Source: Kudoa neothunni (taxonomy: Eukaryota > Cnidaria). Taken from it: a DNA stretch of 64,000 bases. Made by a program: the position numbers and the translations under genes. The stretch is from positions 10,106,001 to 10,170,000 of the forward strand of contig OZ199838.1 in the NCBI GenBank assembly GCA_964304625.1, read 5' to 3'. The notes beneath the pieces were generated by a model that had not been told where the DNA came from, searched no databases, and was given only the letters and a program-made list of their open reading frames with translations. This document shows, piece by piece, positions 23,994 to 36,100 of this stretch. How positions within the stretch are numbered: the stretch's first letter is position 1; each line of letters starts with the position of its first letter.

Positions 23994-24410
23994 AATGGCT
24001 GTTGGCACGTAAAATAATATTCAGGTGACGCTATTTTTGATTATATTTAATTATTTCTGGCCCACAGTCTCGCTCTAAGAGACCAAAAACAGTTAAATAA
24101 TGCAGATTCCAAAAAATTAAATCTATAAATAGTTTTTAAGTAGGAGTTTCTGAGATTAAAAATTCCAGGGCGCGTGCGTATATACAGTTAAGGACAGCGC
24201 TTCCTAACTAAAACTGGAGTCGCACCCCTTTGCATACGATAAGGTGTAACTGGCTTGAAATTTATCAAAAATTATTTTCAATTTTGATCGGGTCTCGCAC
24301 CACCTGAGACCAAAGTTCGCACCCCTTAAGGTGAGGGCACCCCCTGTTGGGAACCCCTGGTTTAGGATTAAATATTACCGTTCCAATAGTCTCTTCCTAC
24401 TTATAAAAGG
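23994..24410. repeat. Dispersed repeat, copy 1 (interrupted by a hAT MITE)
   Basis: From ATGGCTGTTGGCAC through a shared TATATTTAATTATTTCTGG block and CAGATTCCAAAAAATTAA this matches, in the same orientation, the sequence at 42217-42455. Similarity resumes after the inserted 165-bp element (GGATTAAATATTACCGT against GGATTAAATTGGACCGT, then CCAATAGTCTCTTCCT against GCTAATAGCCTCTGCC). No coding capacity was seen. The family is not identified. Confidence 0.65.
24195..24359. mobile_element. hAT MITE, 165 bp
   Basis: Termini are CAGCGCTTCCTAACTAAAAC on the left and, read inward, CAGGGGTTCCCAACAGGG on the right, typical of hAT elements with CAGGGGTTCCCAA ends. Flanking 8-bp duplications are GTTAAGGA (24187-24194) and GTTTAGGA (24360-24367), 7 of 8 identical. 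Both arms contain GTCGCACCCC or GGGGTGCGA strings that extend the inverted repeat. It is too short to code for anything. Confidence 0.8.
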
Positions 24411-24937
24411 TTAAATTAATTTTTTCTCCAAATCAACTGACAACATTTATTTTTTTATTTTTTAACATGTTTTTCTACGATAAAATATTCTCAATCCCAC
24501 GCGAAGCTGGGAAATTCACACCAGTTATATCTAAAAGATAGTTTAAAATTCTACGATTAAGACATCTATTTCTATCTACTTAATAAATTCGTCCTATTTA
24601 ATCGATTAAATTATTTTATGACTGATTTTCAGTTCTAATTGAATAAATATTAAATGTAATTATTTATTGTAATTTAATCTCCATTATTAAGTTAATTTTT
24701 AAACGAAAAGTCAGTTATACTAAGATAATACTAACATTGGGTTTAGTTTAAAAATACAGTGCAGCCTCGGAGTTCGACAAAAAATTGTGAGTCAGAAACT
24801 CTTTTGAGTTCGCACACACATAGAGAGCGTATTCAGAACAAATAAAGCTGGAGAAAAAACAGAGAAGAAAAGAAATTCTAGAAGAAGAGTCGCTCAATCA
24901 AATTGTGCGATCATCATCGAAAGAAAACCCTTTAAAA
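24411..24937. other. Intergenic, nothing recognised
   Basis: AT-rich spacer between the dispersed repeat and the large hAT element. No coding or RNA signal seen. Confidence 0.4.
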
Positions 24938-25477
24938 CAGGGGTCGGCAATCCGAATAGGTTGCCGGGCCGAGTAGTCATGCAGAAATAAAAGAAAGGCC
25001 AGAATATATATGAACCCTTTAGCTGTACGGAAATTTTCACAATGGAATTGAAAATTGGCTTACCAACTTCGTATTTCGCTATTTAAAATCATAATATTTT
25101 ACTGTAAGGCGAGAGAAATATAACCAACGTTCGACAATTTTTTATGAGGGAAGGCTAGTTTTGTATAATTTTGTAATAAAAACTGGCATGATTTTATTTA
25201 TATTGAATTTAGTATTTTCTATACTCAAGTGATGGCTCGAAAATGTAAAGAATAATAATTAAACGTCTCCATTTGTCACAATAGGACCAGTATCATAAAA
25301 TCAGTAGAAATAAATAAGAAAATAGTTATGGAAAATGTTTTAGTCTTGATTTTTCTTTTTGCACATTTTTAACTAATAAGAAGAGATAATATTTAATTTA
25401 TTCTGTTTGATTTGTTATAATGCTTTTAGACCCTAAAAAGCTCAATTATAAAACATGGGGGAAATTATGCAAATGAT

Positions 25478-25560
25478 GCCGTAGCGGATGAGGATCGAAC
25501 CCGTGATCCTCGAGCTAAAAGTGGCGGGGCCTTACCACTTAGACTATGGGCCAGAGCACA
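25478..25560 (-). repeat. tRNA-derived segment (SINE head or pseudo-tRNA)
   Basis: The minus strand contains a box A match TAGTCTAAGTGG and, about 35 nt on, a box B match GGTTCGATCC: internal RNA polymerase III promoter elements at tRNA spacing. The would-be acceptor strands (TGGCCCA against CCGCTAC) do not pair and the T stem is imperfect, so it is not a functional tRNA. A tRNA-derived SINE head or tRNA pseudogene fits best. Confidence 0.5.
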
Positions 25561-26859
25561 CCTGAAGCTAGGCGCTACTCTATTTTATCTGGATGTGCCA
25601 CAATGCCTATAAAAAATTAACTTTATCACTGATCTCTTTGCGAACCTGTAGGGGGTTACCAGAGTTGGTACGTTTTCGCCCTAAATAAAGGTATTGGTAC
25701 GTTTTGCGGTCAGTGGATTTCGAGGTAAAATTATTATAAATGCATGTCACATGATGAGATAATGTGTTAGAATACTTGGCACAAAGTATCCATTAATATC
25801 GCTCAAATAGCCCAAAACTTCAAAATTAACGTAACGAATTACAAATTTTATTTAGCATCGAGCTTCAGAAAACATTGTATCACTGCTGCACAAGATGGTT
25901 GTCTCTTGAGCAAGTTATTCAGAAAATATTGGAAGAATGGACGGTTCTCACAACGTTTCCCTAGATTGGACCATAAGAAAACAAGACTAATCTCTCACCT
26001 AAAATATTTTCAACCCTATTTAAACCCACAAATAAAATGTACTATGCCTTTTTTAACTTTTATTATCCGTAATCATGAAACTCAAGGTCGAATTACAAGA
26101 TGAGAGTTTAGAGTTCATTAACTAAGTAATTCCTTTGAAAATATTATTAAGCGAAATTAATGATTTTTGAAAAGTCTGATCAAAAAATAACATCTTCTGG
26201 TGCTTAAATTTTAAATACTTCTTAAATTATATTCTGCCGGATAAGTTTTATTATGAGTCGAAAGTAGAATCAATTTGGAATGAAAATATTATTGGAATAA
26301 GTATTCGAGATCTGGTTTACTTTCTTACCAAAAATCTGGATTTCCATTTATTACTGATGAAACAGATATTTCAAAGGTTTTAAAGCATCGCAAAATTTAT
26401 TCATTTACAAATATTTGAAGCAATGCTTCTTGTAAATGCCAATGAAGGGAAACCCCATTCCATTATACCCCTCTCAAAGAGATTTACAAATATTATTGCT
26501 GAAGATAGGTATTTAAATTTGGAGAGTGAATAGATAGAACTTAGCCTGTAAAATAGCGGACATTCCATTGAAAAAGACCCCAAGAAATATTGGTATGCGG
26601 CCACAAATAAAAAAGGCGAAATATAAGTATCGATTACTGTCAAAATTACTGCTGTGTTTACTTGCTTTGCCTCATTCGTCTGGATCTTCTGACGGATTAT
26701 TTTAATTAGAGAATGAAAAAAGTTAACAAACAGATTTACATTGGAAAATGAAACAATAAATGCTCTTCTATATCTGAATGTTTACTGAGAGACGCCAGTT
26801 GCATGAGATGGAATTCATCTGACCAATTAACTAAAATGATGGAAAAAATAAACCTATAT

Positions 26860-27994
26860 CAGAGGTCGGCAACCGGTCTGTCTGGAAGAGCCAACTATTG
26901 ATGGGGGAATTTTCTACTTCCGGAACCGCACATTAAATGTAGGCTCGAAAATAAAAATATTTAACTTTGAAACCATGAATACGTACATTTCAGAAAAATA
27001 TGGAGAAAATTATCCAATTAGTCTATTTACGCGTTTTTCTATAATTAATTAACCTATTATATTTATTATTAGTATTTTAATGCTGGGAGAAATAATAAAA
27101 TTAAAAAAAGTATACACTTGAATTTGTCTGATTATTTCAAATAATACTGAAATTTCGTTTTCGATAATTTCCATTATGATAAATTATAAAGTTTATCATT
27201 GACCTCTATACAACAAATGTACGATATAAAATTCATTTTCATGAATATTTTTGCCAACAAAAAGAAAGTTTCAACTATACAATTTAATTTTTTAAAATTA
27301 AGAGTTATTTTCTCGAGTATTTTCCTGAATTTAATTATTTTAACGACATTTTATTGGGGTTTTCTTCGTATTAAAACTAAAGAACGTTTAATATTACGAG
27401 AGAATTCTTTCTAATGGATAACGTTTAATGAAAATGTATGTATAACTACTTTTTTATGTAAAAAATTTGACTAAACAAAATTTTAAAATTGGAAAAACTA
27501 TCAACACTTCCATAAATATAATTGAAAGATTTACAAAAAATTGTGCATATAAACAAATAAGATGTATTTTGTATAATACTCGAAAAATTTTGAATGTTAA
27601 AAAATAATTTGTTGATTTAAAACCGTAGATAAAATTGGGAACATTTAGAGTTATTTTACCTCGTTAGTTATTGCATATGCAGAAGACAATGTTCTATGAG
27701 GAATTTTTAATATTTATAAGTTATTTGTTTTTGCTGAATCTTTTCTTTCTATGTTTAACTTTTAAGTTGTAAATTAAGAAAATTAGTTCAAGTTGGTGAA
27801 ATTGGAGTACCATACATTCTTTCAATACCCATATGTTTCCCTTAAAAATGATTTATATCTGATGAAAATTCAAAATTTGAACCTAATAATGAGTTCAGAA
27901 ACTAATAATTATAGAATTTCTTCGCGTTTTAACTTTAGATATTGTAGTTTATATTATGCATGTAAGGTGGGGAGCCGCAGGTAGCCAACTCCTG
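26860..27994. mobile_element. Nested non-autonomous hAT element
   Basis: The left terminus is CAGAGGTCGGCAACC and the right, read inward, CAGGAGTTGGCTACCTGCGG, the common CAGGGGTCGGCAACCTGCGG type. The 8-bp flanks are identical: ACCTATAT at 26852-26859 and again at 27995-28002. The 1.1-kb interior has no transposase frame. A perfect target duplication with matching ends makes the borders firm and shows that it jumped into the larger hAT copy. Confidence 0.88.
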
Positions 27995-28205
27995 ACCTAT
28001 ATGATGAGGAGGACAGTGAAATTTAATTAACATTTCGATGTATAAACAGATCCTATCAACTACTTTTTCTGTTTAGATTAGTTTACTGTTGCTAGAATTA
28101 TATTTTTTGTATTATTTTAAAAATATGATAGCTTTTTTAAAATTTTAGTACTATTTGGTACGATTTACAAAATTCGTCTGGCAACTACCGACCCCTTCTT
28201 TATAA

Positions 28206-28961
28206 TCTATCGTCACAACCAAAAAATATTTATCACATATTTCATTTTTATTATCATACTTAATATTTATTTGTTATATTTTATAAACACAAGATATACA
28301 TGTTTTTCCATAAGTAGGAATAAAAATAGTCATTTGATTCGCGGTAACGAATTAAACTAATTTTCATTATTTCGCATGGGAAAAAATTATTCGGAGTCCG
28401 AACACACTTCTAGAACGGATTATGATTAAAGTCCGAGGTTTCATTGCATAATCAAATTTATATGTCACATTAAGGAAGATAAACTTTCACAGTTATATTT
28501 AGAATATAGTAAGCAAACTTGTTTTTTTAACATTAAAATTTTTATATAAACAAACTCGAAAATAAGAAAATCACTAATTTTTGCATTAATCGACTTTAAT
28601 ATTAATTTATTGATTAATAAAACCACTCAAATTTTATGTTTGGCTCATGCCACGAATTGATATTTTTAAATATCCATATAATTAAATTTCATATCTCATC
28701 ATATAATTTAGAAAAACTATGATTGTATATTTCAACGAAAAAAATAGCTTAATTAGTAATCACTATAAAAATTGATATATTGACATTAACTTTATGCGGT
28801 TAAAATAAACTGTATTGTTGCAGTTTAATCGACAACAAAAAATACTTATAATAATTGAATAATTGAAGACCAAAAATACAATTACCAAAGAGATCTACAT
28901 ATAATCTTCGTCATCATAGAAGCTAACATCGTTCATATTAAATGTAGAATCATCCAACAGT
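28206..28961. other. Intergenic, 3' side of topoisomerase II
   Basis: AT-rich spacer. On the minus strand, directly after the proposed topoisomerase stop, another frame reads an acidic run ending FYDDEDYM with a stop near 28897. It could be an alternative C-terminus, but no splice path into it was found. Confidence 0.4.
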
Positions 28962-31900
28962 TCATTGTCTGAGCTGGTGGGAATCGTCAAATCGTGGTGC
29001 AGCTCGTATTTTTGTATTTTTTGTAACTTTATTAGTTTTATTACTTTTCATCCTAAATATTGTCAATAAAAATACCTCAACTAAATAGAAATCAATACTT
29101 ATTATCAGGTTTGGATTTCAGTGGTTTTTCATTATCGTTCAAATTTCCATTGAAATCTTCAACGTCTGATGAGACAACATGGAAAATCTTATCTTCATCA
29201 TCATCATCATCGGATATTTTTTCAAAATCAATACTTATATCATCTGATTCACCATCAGAGATTATGGTAATATCATCGTCAGATTCGTGTTTTCTTTTGC
29301 GTTTTTTGGTTGTAGCAGTTGTTGATTTTTTCGGTTTACTTTCGGTCTTTTTCATTTTACTAGCGGTTGATTTAGGTTTCTTTTCCTTTGTAGTTGGGTT
29401 TTTAGCAACAAAATCTTTCATAGAAGGCATATCCTCAGACTCAACTACTTCAGTGGATGTAACAGTGTTGGAGTTTTCAGTTTTGACGGGGTTGTCTTTA
29501 TTATACTTTACAATCTTATTTTTATTTCCATCCATTGAAGGTAGATAGACAAACCGATCCAATCGATTAGGAGTAATATTGGACTTGACTGAAACAGTTT
29601 TGCTATTGGTTTTTTTTGTTTTAGAAGATCCAATTTTGAAATCAGTAAGTTTGGGACCAGGAAGATCTTGTTTTGCCGCTAATTGTTCCTGTTTGTCGAG
29701 TTCTTGAAGGAGGTTATCCAAATCGGCCAACCAACTTTCTTCGACGCTTCTATTTTTGATCAACTCTAGCTGAGTCAACATTTCATCTCGTTCTTTCAAT
29801 AATGCATCTTTTTTTTCATTGGTCAAATGCAAAAGTGACATGCCATAAAGGTATTCATAGTCGTTATCGTCACCAGTGTCGTCAGGGGAACGCGAATCCA
29901 GTTGATCGTTTTCAGCTTCCAACAAACTTGCAGAAAGTATATTGTTGTCAGAAGATGTAGCTACTTTATTCTGCCAACGCTTCACCGGATCACTATCAAA
30001 ACCTTTTCTGCGTAAAATATCAATCATTTCTTTCTTCTTTTTATGCCTAAGTACAATTTCATCGCTGATAATTCCTAAGATGAATCGAGCTTGGTTTTGA
30101 AGTTTTTTTGCATGAGCATTACATTTATCGATCAAATATTTTTTCCTTTCCTCATATTTTTTGTATCTGACTTGATAGAAAAGTTTCATAATTTCTTCCA
30201 CACTCTCAAACTTTCTCAAAACTCCCTCATTATCATACAGCACCAGCGAAGTCGTAGACATTAACGATTCCAATTTGAGCTGTTTGAAAATGTAATCGTT
30301 GGTGTAGCTGGCGAGTGCATTTTTCTCCAAGGTAACTAAAAATCTGACTTTTGTGTCACTATGATACTCCTCAAATGATGCTATTCTTAGTTCGGAAACT
30401 TTTTTGGTTTTATCATCGGAAGTGTTGGATTCGAGCATAGGTTGCAATACTTCTTCTTTATATGGTTGAGTCCAGGTACGAATAGGTAGTTCTGATATTT
30501 CGACTTTGTTCTCCTTCAACGAATAGAGAGTGCCCAAAATTGAGAACTTATTTGGGCCTATTTGAACGATTTCACCAGAAAAACCCTTATACCAAGGTTT
30601 CATCGGTTTTGGTTGGGCGTTATTTTTGATCATATCCTTCAAATTTTCAATAATTTCTCGAGGGTTATAGTTGGGAATCTTGGTAGCGTACGCCGTACCG
30701 ATTCCTTCAGCACCATTCACCAAAACCATAGGTATAGTGGGACAATACCAATCAGGTTCAACCAATTGATTGTCCTCCATTTGGTAGGTTAGAATAGAGT
30801 CATCATCCACAGGAAAGATCGACCGTGTAAGCGGATTCAGAGTGGTGAAAATGTAACGAGCGCTAGCTGCATCTTTTCCACCGTTCAACCTACTACCAAA
30901 CTGACCCAACGGCATCAGCAGATTGATGTTGTTGGAACCAACGAAATCTTGAGCCAATCCCACAATGGTTGAAGCCATACTCGCTTCACCATGGTGATAG
31001 GCTGTTAGTTCAGATACAGCACCAGCCAATTGAGCAACCTTGATTTCTTTCTTCTCGTAGCGTTTCATCATGGTGTACAGAACTTTGCGTTGTGAAGGTT
31101 TTAGACCGTCCATGATATTAGGAATGGCACGTTGATTGTCGGCGTTAGAAAACTGCACAAGTTCCATGTTGATGAAATCATGATAGCTGACTCTTCGAGT
31201 TGATTTCTGATAAAGGTACACATCAGGAAGGTTGAGTTGTCTACGTCTTTTGGACTCCAACAACGCGGCATCCAACCAGAGCTTACGAGCGTCAACACTA
31301 TCCTTGGAGAATGCCATTTTGATGGCTTGATCACAAACATCACCTTCATAATGGAAATCAATGCAATGACGCTCCATAGCAGAAAAATATTTCTTAGCTT
31401 CAACACTTGTTGATGTACCCAAACCTTTGTAGTATTTGACCCGCCATTTGTGCGAATTTGGTGTGGTATCTTTCCATTCTTGATACTCTGGAAAACTGAA
31501 AAACTCATGCGACTCATTCTTATAGAAAACTTTGATCAACGGTGTGATAAAGGATTGGATAAATCCGCATTGAACTAATTTTGGCCAATACGAATGTATA
31601 AAGTTTATAATAAGACCTTTGATATGGGAACCATCCTCATCCTGATCAGTCATAATCATAATTTTTCCATAGCGCAAATTCTTAAATTCGTTAGGATTTT
31701 CATATTTACACTTAAAATTGAGGCCAAGGATTTTAATTAGGTTTGATATCTCGGAATTTTTTATGATAGTGGAGTAGGTGGCATTTCTCACATTGAGCAG
31801 TTTACCTCTCAATGGAAACACACCATATAAATCTCTGCCAATCACACTGAGACCTGCCACAGCTAACGACTTGGCAGAATCTCCTTCGGTGAGAATCAAA

Positions 31901-33323
31901 ACACACTTGGATGACATTGATGAACCGGCTTTGTTGGCATCGTCTAATTTTGGAATGCCTGCCAAAATGGCCTTTTTAGGATTACTGGCGATTTTCATTA
32001 GAGCGGTTTTCGACTTCAAATTAACAAATTCTACAATCGAATCGGCACACACTTTGGCTACTTGCTTCAGAAACTTTTCACTTGGAACACATTGAGAACC
32101 AAACTTTTTCGCTGTTAGCACCAAATTTTCCTTAGTTTGAGAGTCGAAACATGGATTCTCAATCTTAGAATTCACAAACAAAAATATGCTGCTCTTGATA
32201 AAAATTGGCTTGATCAACTTTTTGTCATTCACTCTCTTCGAAATAATAGGCATAAGATAATTGACTAATTGATCATATATATAGTTGACATGTGTTCCAC
32301 CTTTTGTGGTAGCTATACTGTTGACAAAACTCATCTGTTGTGGACCACTATCGATTGGAGCTACACACAACTCCCATCTGTCATTGACCTTCTCGTAAAG
32401 AATGCCGTTCTTATCGGTTCCATTTTTGGGTTGATTTTCATCGGTTGCAACCACAGCATCTTCAACTCCATTGATTCCTCTCAGGTATAGTTGAGCGTAG
32501 GTTTTGAAGTCCTTGATCTTCAATTGTTCGTTGTTGAAGAAAACCTTGATTCCATGAGTCACGCCTGCTATATCATAAGCTCTACGTTTGAGTAGTGCGA
32601 GGAAATCGTCGTTAATCGATGTTAAACCAAATCTCTTGAGATCAGGCCAAAATTTAACACAAGTGTAATCTTTGCCATCAAATTCTTTGATAATAGGATC
32701 CTTTGCAGAGTTCATATTATTGGACCATTCTTGTAGGAAACGTTTGCCATATTTACCGGAAGCTGTTTCAACAATGAACTTATTACTGAAGATATTACAG
32801 AGTTTGGCACCGAACCCATTTCTGCCGCCAGTGATCTTTTTTTGATTATCGTTATAGTTGCTCGATGTTAGCAAATGCCCAAAAATCATCGTAGGCACAT
32901 ACATATTCTCGCCTTTATGAATCGTCACAGGAATACCAAGACCATCATTCCACACACTGATTTCATTTTTCGCTCTATCAAAATTAAAAGAGTTAATGAA
33001 CTAAGAGAACAACTTTAAATGTGATACATGTCTACGTTAATTTTTATTTTTGACATATTCTTGTCGCGCTCTTTATTGTCAGATGCATTCACAAGTATCT
33101 CATCAAATATCTTATATAGACCGGGTGAGAATGTGATATTTTTTTTGATTATAGTGTTAGTAGTATCGTCATAGATCCACATTTCTTGTGAATCTAACGT
33201 TGTTGATCCTATGTAGGTATCAGGACGAAGTAATATATGCTCCAGCTGTGTTTTTTTCTGGTAGATATCCTCTACTGTCCGACTACTGTCCAAATCATTG
33301 TTTTCTGTGGCTCTAAAATCCAT
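28962..33323 (-). CDS. TOP2: DNA topoisomerase II (type IIA)
   Basis: Passes one DNA duplex through a transient double-strand break using ATP; needed for replication and chromosome segregation in the nucleus. Exons 33323-33028, 32974-29099 and 29052-28962 join in frame (introns 53 and 46 nt) to 1,420 residues. In order: GHKL ATPase with RPDTYIGS, an IFDEILVNASDN Asn box, NDGLGIPV and GGRNGFGAKLCNIFS; transducer with the QTK loop (FDSQTKENL); TOPRIM with LTEGDSAKSLAVAGL, PLRGKLLNVR and the metal-binding MTDQDEDGSHIKG; and a winged-helix domain with the catalytic Tyr in AASARYIFTTLNPLTR. The C-terminal quarter is Lys- and Asp/Ser-rich, with KKRKRKHESDDD as a likely nuclear signal and CK2-type acidic sites. 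The length is slightly below vertebrate enzymes. The last 30 residues are the only doubtful part. A single paralog cannot be assigned to alpha or beta. Confidence 0.96.
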
Positions 33324-35300
33324 CCCCGCTCTTCGTAATCGGATAAACCGGCGGCGTTGTTCGGTTCAGTTCGCTATTCAAGCTTGATTTTAACTTCCGT
33401 TTAATATTGATAAGAATTAAAATATCTCATCATAGACTTTTAAATTTAGTATTTCTAAAATGTTTTAAATTCTCTACGATGCATTATATTTCGTTTCAAC
33501 TTTTTCCATGTTTAATGCACACAATAATAATATACTTTTTATTATTTAAAATTTAAACAATTTTTGAGAAAAGTATTAAGGAAATAATTTTAGAATTTTA
33601 TTTTGAGGTGCAACCATTACCTAATCCAAATTTAATCTTGTGTTCGTATATTTTTGTGATAAATTTATCTTGGCTCCTTAGAGCTTTAGTGAAATACATA
33701 ATGTAATTAAATTCAACACATGGTTATAAACATACAGATTTTTAAATCTAATCACGAGAACTAGGGAGATTCCAAATGGCAGGCGTAAGCCCACGGGTTA
33801 TTTGAAGTTAGTTTTTTTGAGTTATTGCTCTATTCTGAAGAAGACGATAGTTAACACATTAGGAAAATATGTCTTTATGTAGGATTGGTAATAATGGTAA
33901 TTTTTTTCTGAATGAATTTAGTGTATGGATATTGTTGTCGATAGAATATTGACTCCTTTTAATCCCTACATACCGCCAAACCTCGATGTTGCGTAATTCC
34001 TAATTTTCATCACTAACCTGTTTAGTAAGAAACCTTGTTTTTCTATATTATGGTTTTATTATAATTTAAACGTATTAAAACATTTATTCACGAAACACTC
34101 GTTATTTCGTTGAAACATTTTGTTACGTAATTATTAAATAGAGCGAGATTCATTATTACGTAGTTTTTGTGACTTAATTTTTTTATTTAAGAGATAGACG
34201 TTTATCTTTTACATATACAGACTCGAAATTTTAAGGAAATGTAAATTTATTATTATTAAAAAATTTAAATGGAGTCAAATCAATGCCAATCTCATGATAA
34301 AGTCGAGTGATCTAATAGGTTACTTTAAAGATTATTTAGTCATAAGGATCTTTTCGTGCACAAAAAACAATGATTTAAATAATGATTAGAAATGTATAAA
34401 ACATTTCTCAGGACAATTAAAACTACAAGTGACAAATATGAGAGAGTTAGAAAGATATTCAGTAGAAACATTCTGCCAAAAGAGGTGTTTCTGGAAATAG
34501 TTGCTCGTCTTAAGAGAAAGAATCAAACTATATTTTAAAGTAAGAAAAAGAGGGGTTTAACGTTTGAGGTATATGAAATTTTACAACAAATTTTGAGGAA
34601 ATTGCAAGTGTATCTGTTACATTCAATGATTGATGGTTTGCCGAAAAACTTAATTCGGTTAACTCCTAAGATAACACTGAAGTGTCGATGAAACTTCTTT
34701 TTTCGCGAGGAGTTACATTAAAATCTGTTTAAAGATTGTGTTTTGATAAAAAGAAGAAAATAATTTTTTAAAATGATTGATCATTTTACGATTTTTATGT
34801 TCTAATTGAAATAAACTATTATTAGCTATTAATTGGATATTTCAAGTCCCAGATGCATTCAAGTGTACAATACGTACCTTGTAAATGATTTTACATAAAA
34901 TAATCATGTATATTAACTGAAGAGTGAAAAATGGGAAGACCTTTTTTTTGTTGGACCAATACTTAATTAATCAAAAAAATATTTATGGTTTTAATATAAT
35001 GAAATTTCTTTGTCTCCCTATAAATTCATTCGTGCAATAAAAAACGCTTGATCTAGACATAAATCATGATTTTTATAGCAGGGGTCGAAATCAAATTTTC
35101 AGCATAAATTATTTTACTTGCTTCTATTTTAACACTACTAAAATCAAAGTGCAGTGGGATGTTCAATGGAAACCATTACTAATTTATAAAAAGAACAAAA
35201 TATAACTTATGGATCACAGTTGATTTAGACAACGTTAAATTCTCCGTTTTGTAGTGATTAATAATTAATAAATTTGTAGATATGCCGTCCTTTATAGTAA
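33324..35300. other. Intergenic, upstream of topoisomerase II
   Basis: Two kilobases of AT-rich sequence. Around 34430-34700 the plus strand gives broken peptide-like stretches (ILPKEVFLEIVARLKRKNQ, then FEVYEILQQILRKLQVYLL) in one frame separated by a stop. These may be decayed coding or transposon sequence, but no family was recognised. The topoisomerase promoter must lie near 33324. Confidence 0.35.
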
Positions 35301-35369
35301 TACCACATTAGATCGATTAAGAAGACAAAGTACATTATTTAAGGATTAGTGACCTATTTTTGCTAGATC

Positions 35370-36100
35370 TGTGTGAATGATTTCTCAAAGAAGATCTTTT
35401 GGTAGTATCTTTTGCAATTGGGATAGTTCTATCCATTATCTTATTGATATCTTAAAACCACCGAATAACTGTACGGATTGTTAAAGAACCAGTCATTCAA
35501 TACATCGAAAAAATTAGCGATATTGCTCGAAAATGTGTTTTAAAGAAACTTCCATTTTTGAGTTAACGTTTCTCGCCAATGTAAGAATTAAACTTTATGA
35601 TTTTTCAATGTTAACATATTATTGGTTGGTGGGTGTAAAAAGCGTTAACCTGATTGCAATTACCAGGTACTCTTCTCGAGCGATTACTGACTATTGTCAT
35701 TATCCTCACCAGCCGTTAGCTGACAGTTTAAACCTTAAATAAATAGTTTTTATCGGAGAAAACATAATTGTGGAGACTTGTGAGCCAAAATTTTGCAATA
35801 TAAAGCGTAACAGAGGGTATGGCGTTAATGGAGTATGAGTTCTTGAGGGTGTAAAAACGAAACTAGAAAGAAATATATTTTCAGTAGAGGTTTCTAACAG
35901 AATCGCAGAGATTCTTATCAGAAACATTAAAACTAAGGTTCAACATGGCTCCATTGTCATAACTTGTTACTTCAAAATTTATGGAATACAACGCAATTTT
36001 CGGATTCGCCTCATTGTAAATCGCAATACAGAATATGTGGATATTATCACAGGAGTTCATACAAAAACGAATGAAAGAACCTGAGATGTTATCAAATACA
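35370..36100 (+). mobile_element. Merlin/ISXO2-type transposase relic (plus strand)
   Basis: A plus-strand N-terminal block reads VRIKLYDFSMLTYYWLVG, then SRAITDYCHY, which fits the helical region before the ISXO2 core. After a frame change the core reads VETCEPKF, KRNRGYGVNG, FSVEVSNRIAEILI, HGSIVITCYFKIYG and YVDIITGVHTKTNE, following the order VEIDESKF, KYNRGRRV, VPNRTAETL, GSIVHTDCWKAY and FVDPETGVHT of the family. Several stops and frame changes are present. Key acidic residues are replaced: the DES Asp appears as a Cys context and the second Asp is lost. It is a more decayed copy than that at 17060. Confidence 0.6.

Larger units (their letters stand above)
24938..28197. mobile_element. 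Decayed hAT element, about 3.3 kb
   Basis: The left terminus is CAGGGGTCGGCAATCC and the right, read inward, AAGGGGTCGGTAGTTGCC. Flanking 8-bp sequences CTTTAAAA (24930-24937) and CTTTATAA (28198-28205) match at 7 of 8 positions, as expected for an hAT target duplication. The length suits a once-autonomous copy, but the interior holds only short open stretches. A fragment reading TDETDIS near 26355 recalls the (D)ESTDIS block of hAT transposases, yet no domain can be claimed. A second hAT element (26860-27994) is nested inside and a tRNA-like segment lies at 25478-25560. Confidence 0.6.

Noticed and set aside
25478-25560. Functional tRNA gene
   Set aside because: Acceptor arms do not pair and the T stem has mismatches. 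Treated as a tRNA-derived repeat.
29060-29548. 162-codon plus-strand frame rich in Ser/Leu/Phe
   Set aside because: Exact antisense of the topoisomerase II C-terminal tail; its composition is the mirror of the Lys/Asp-rich coding strand.
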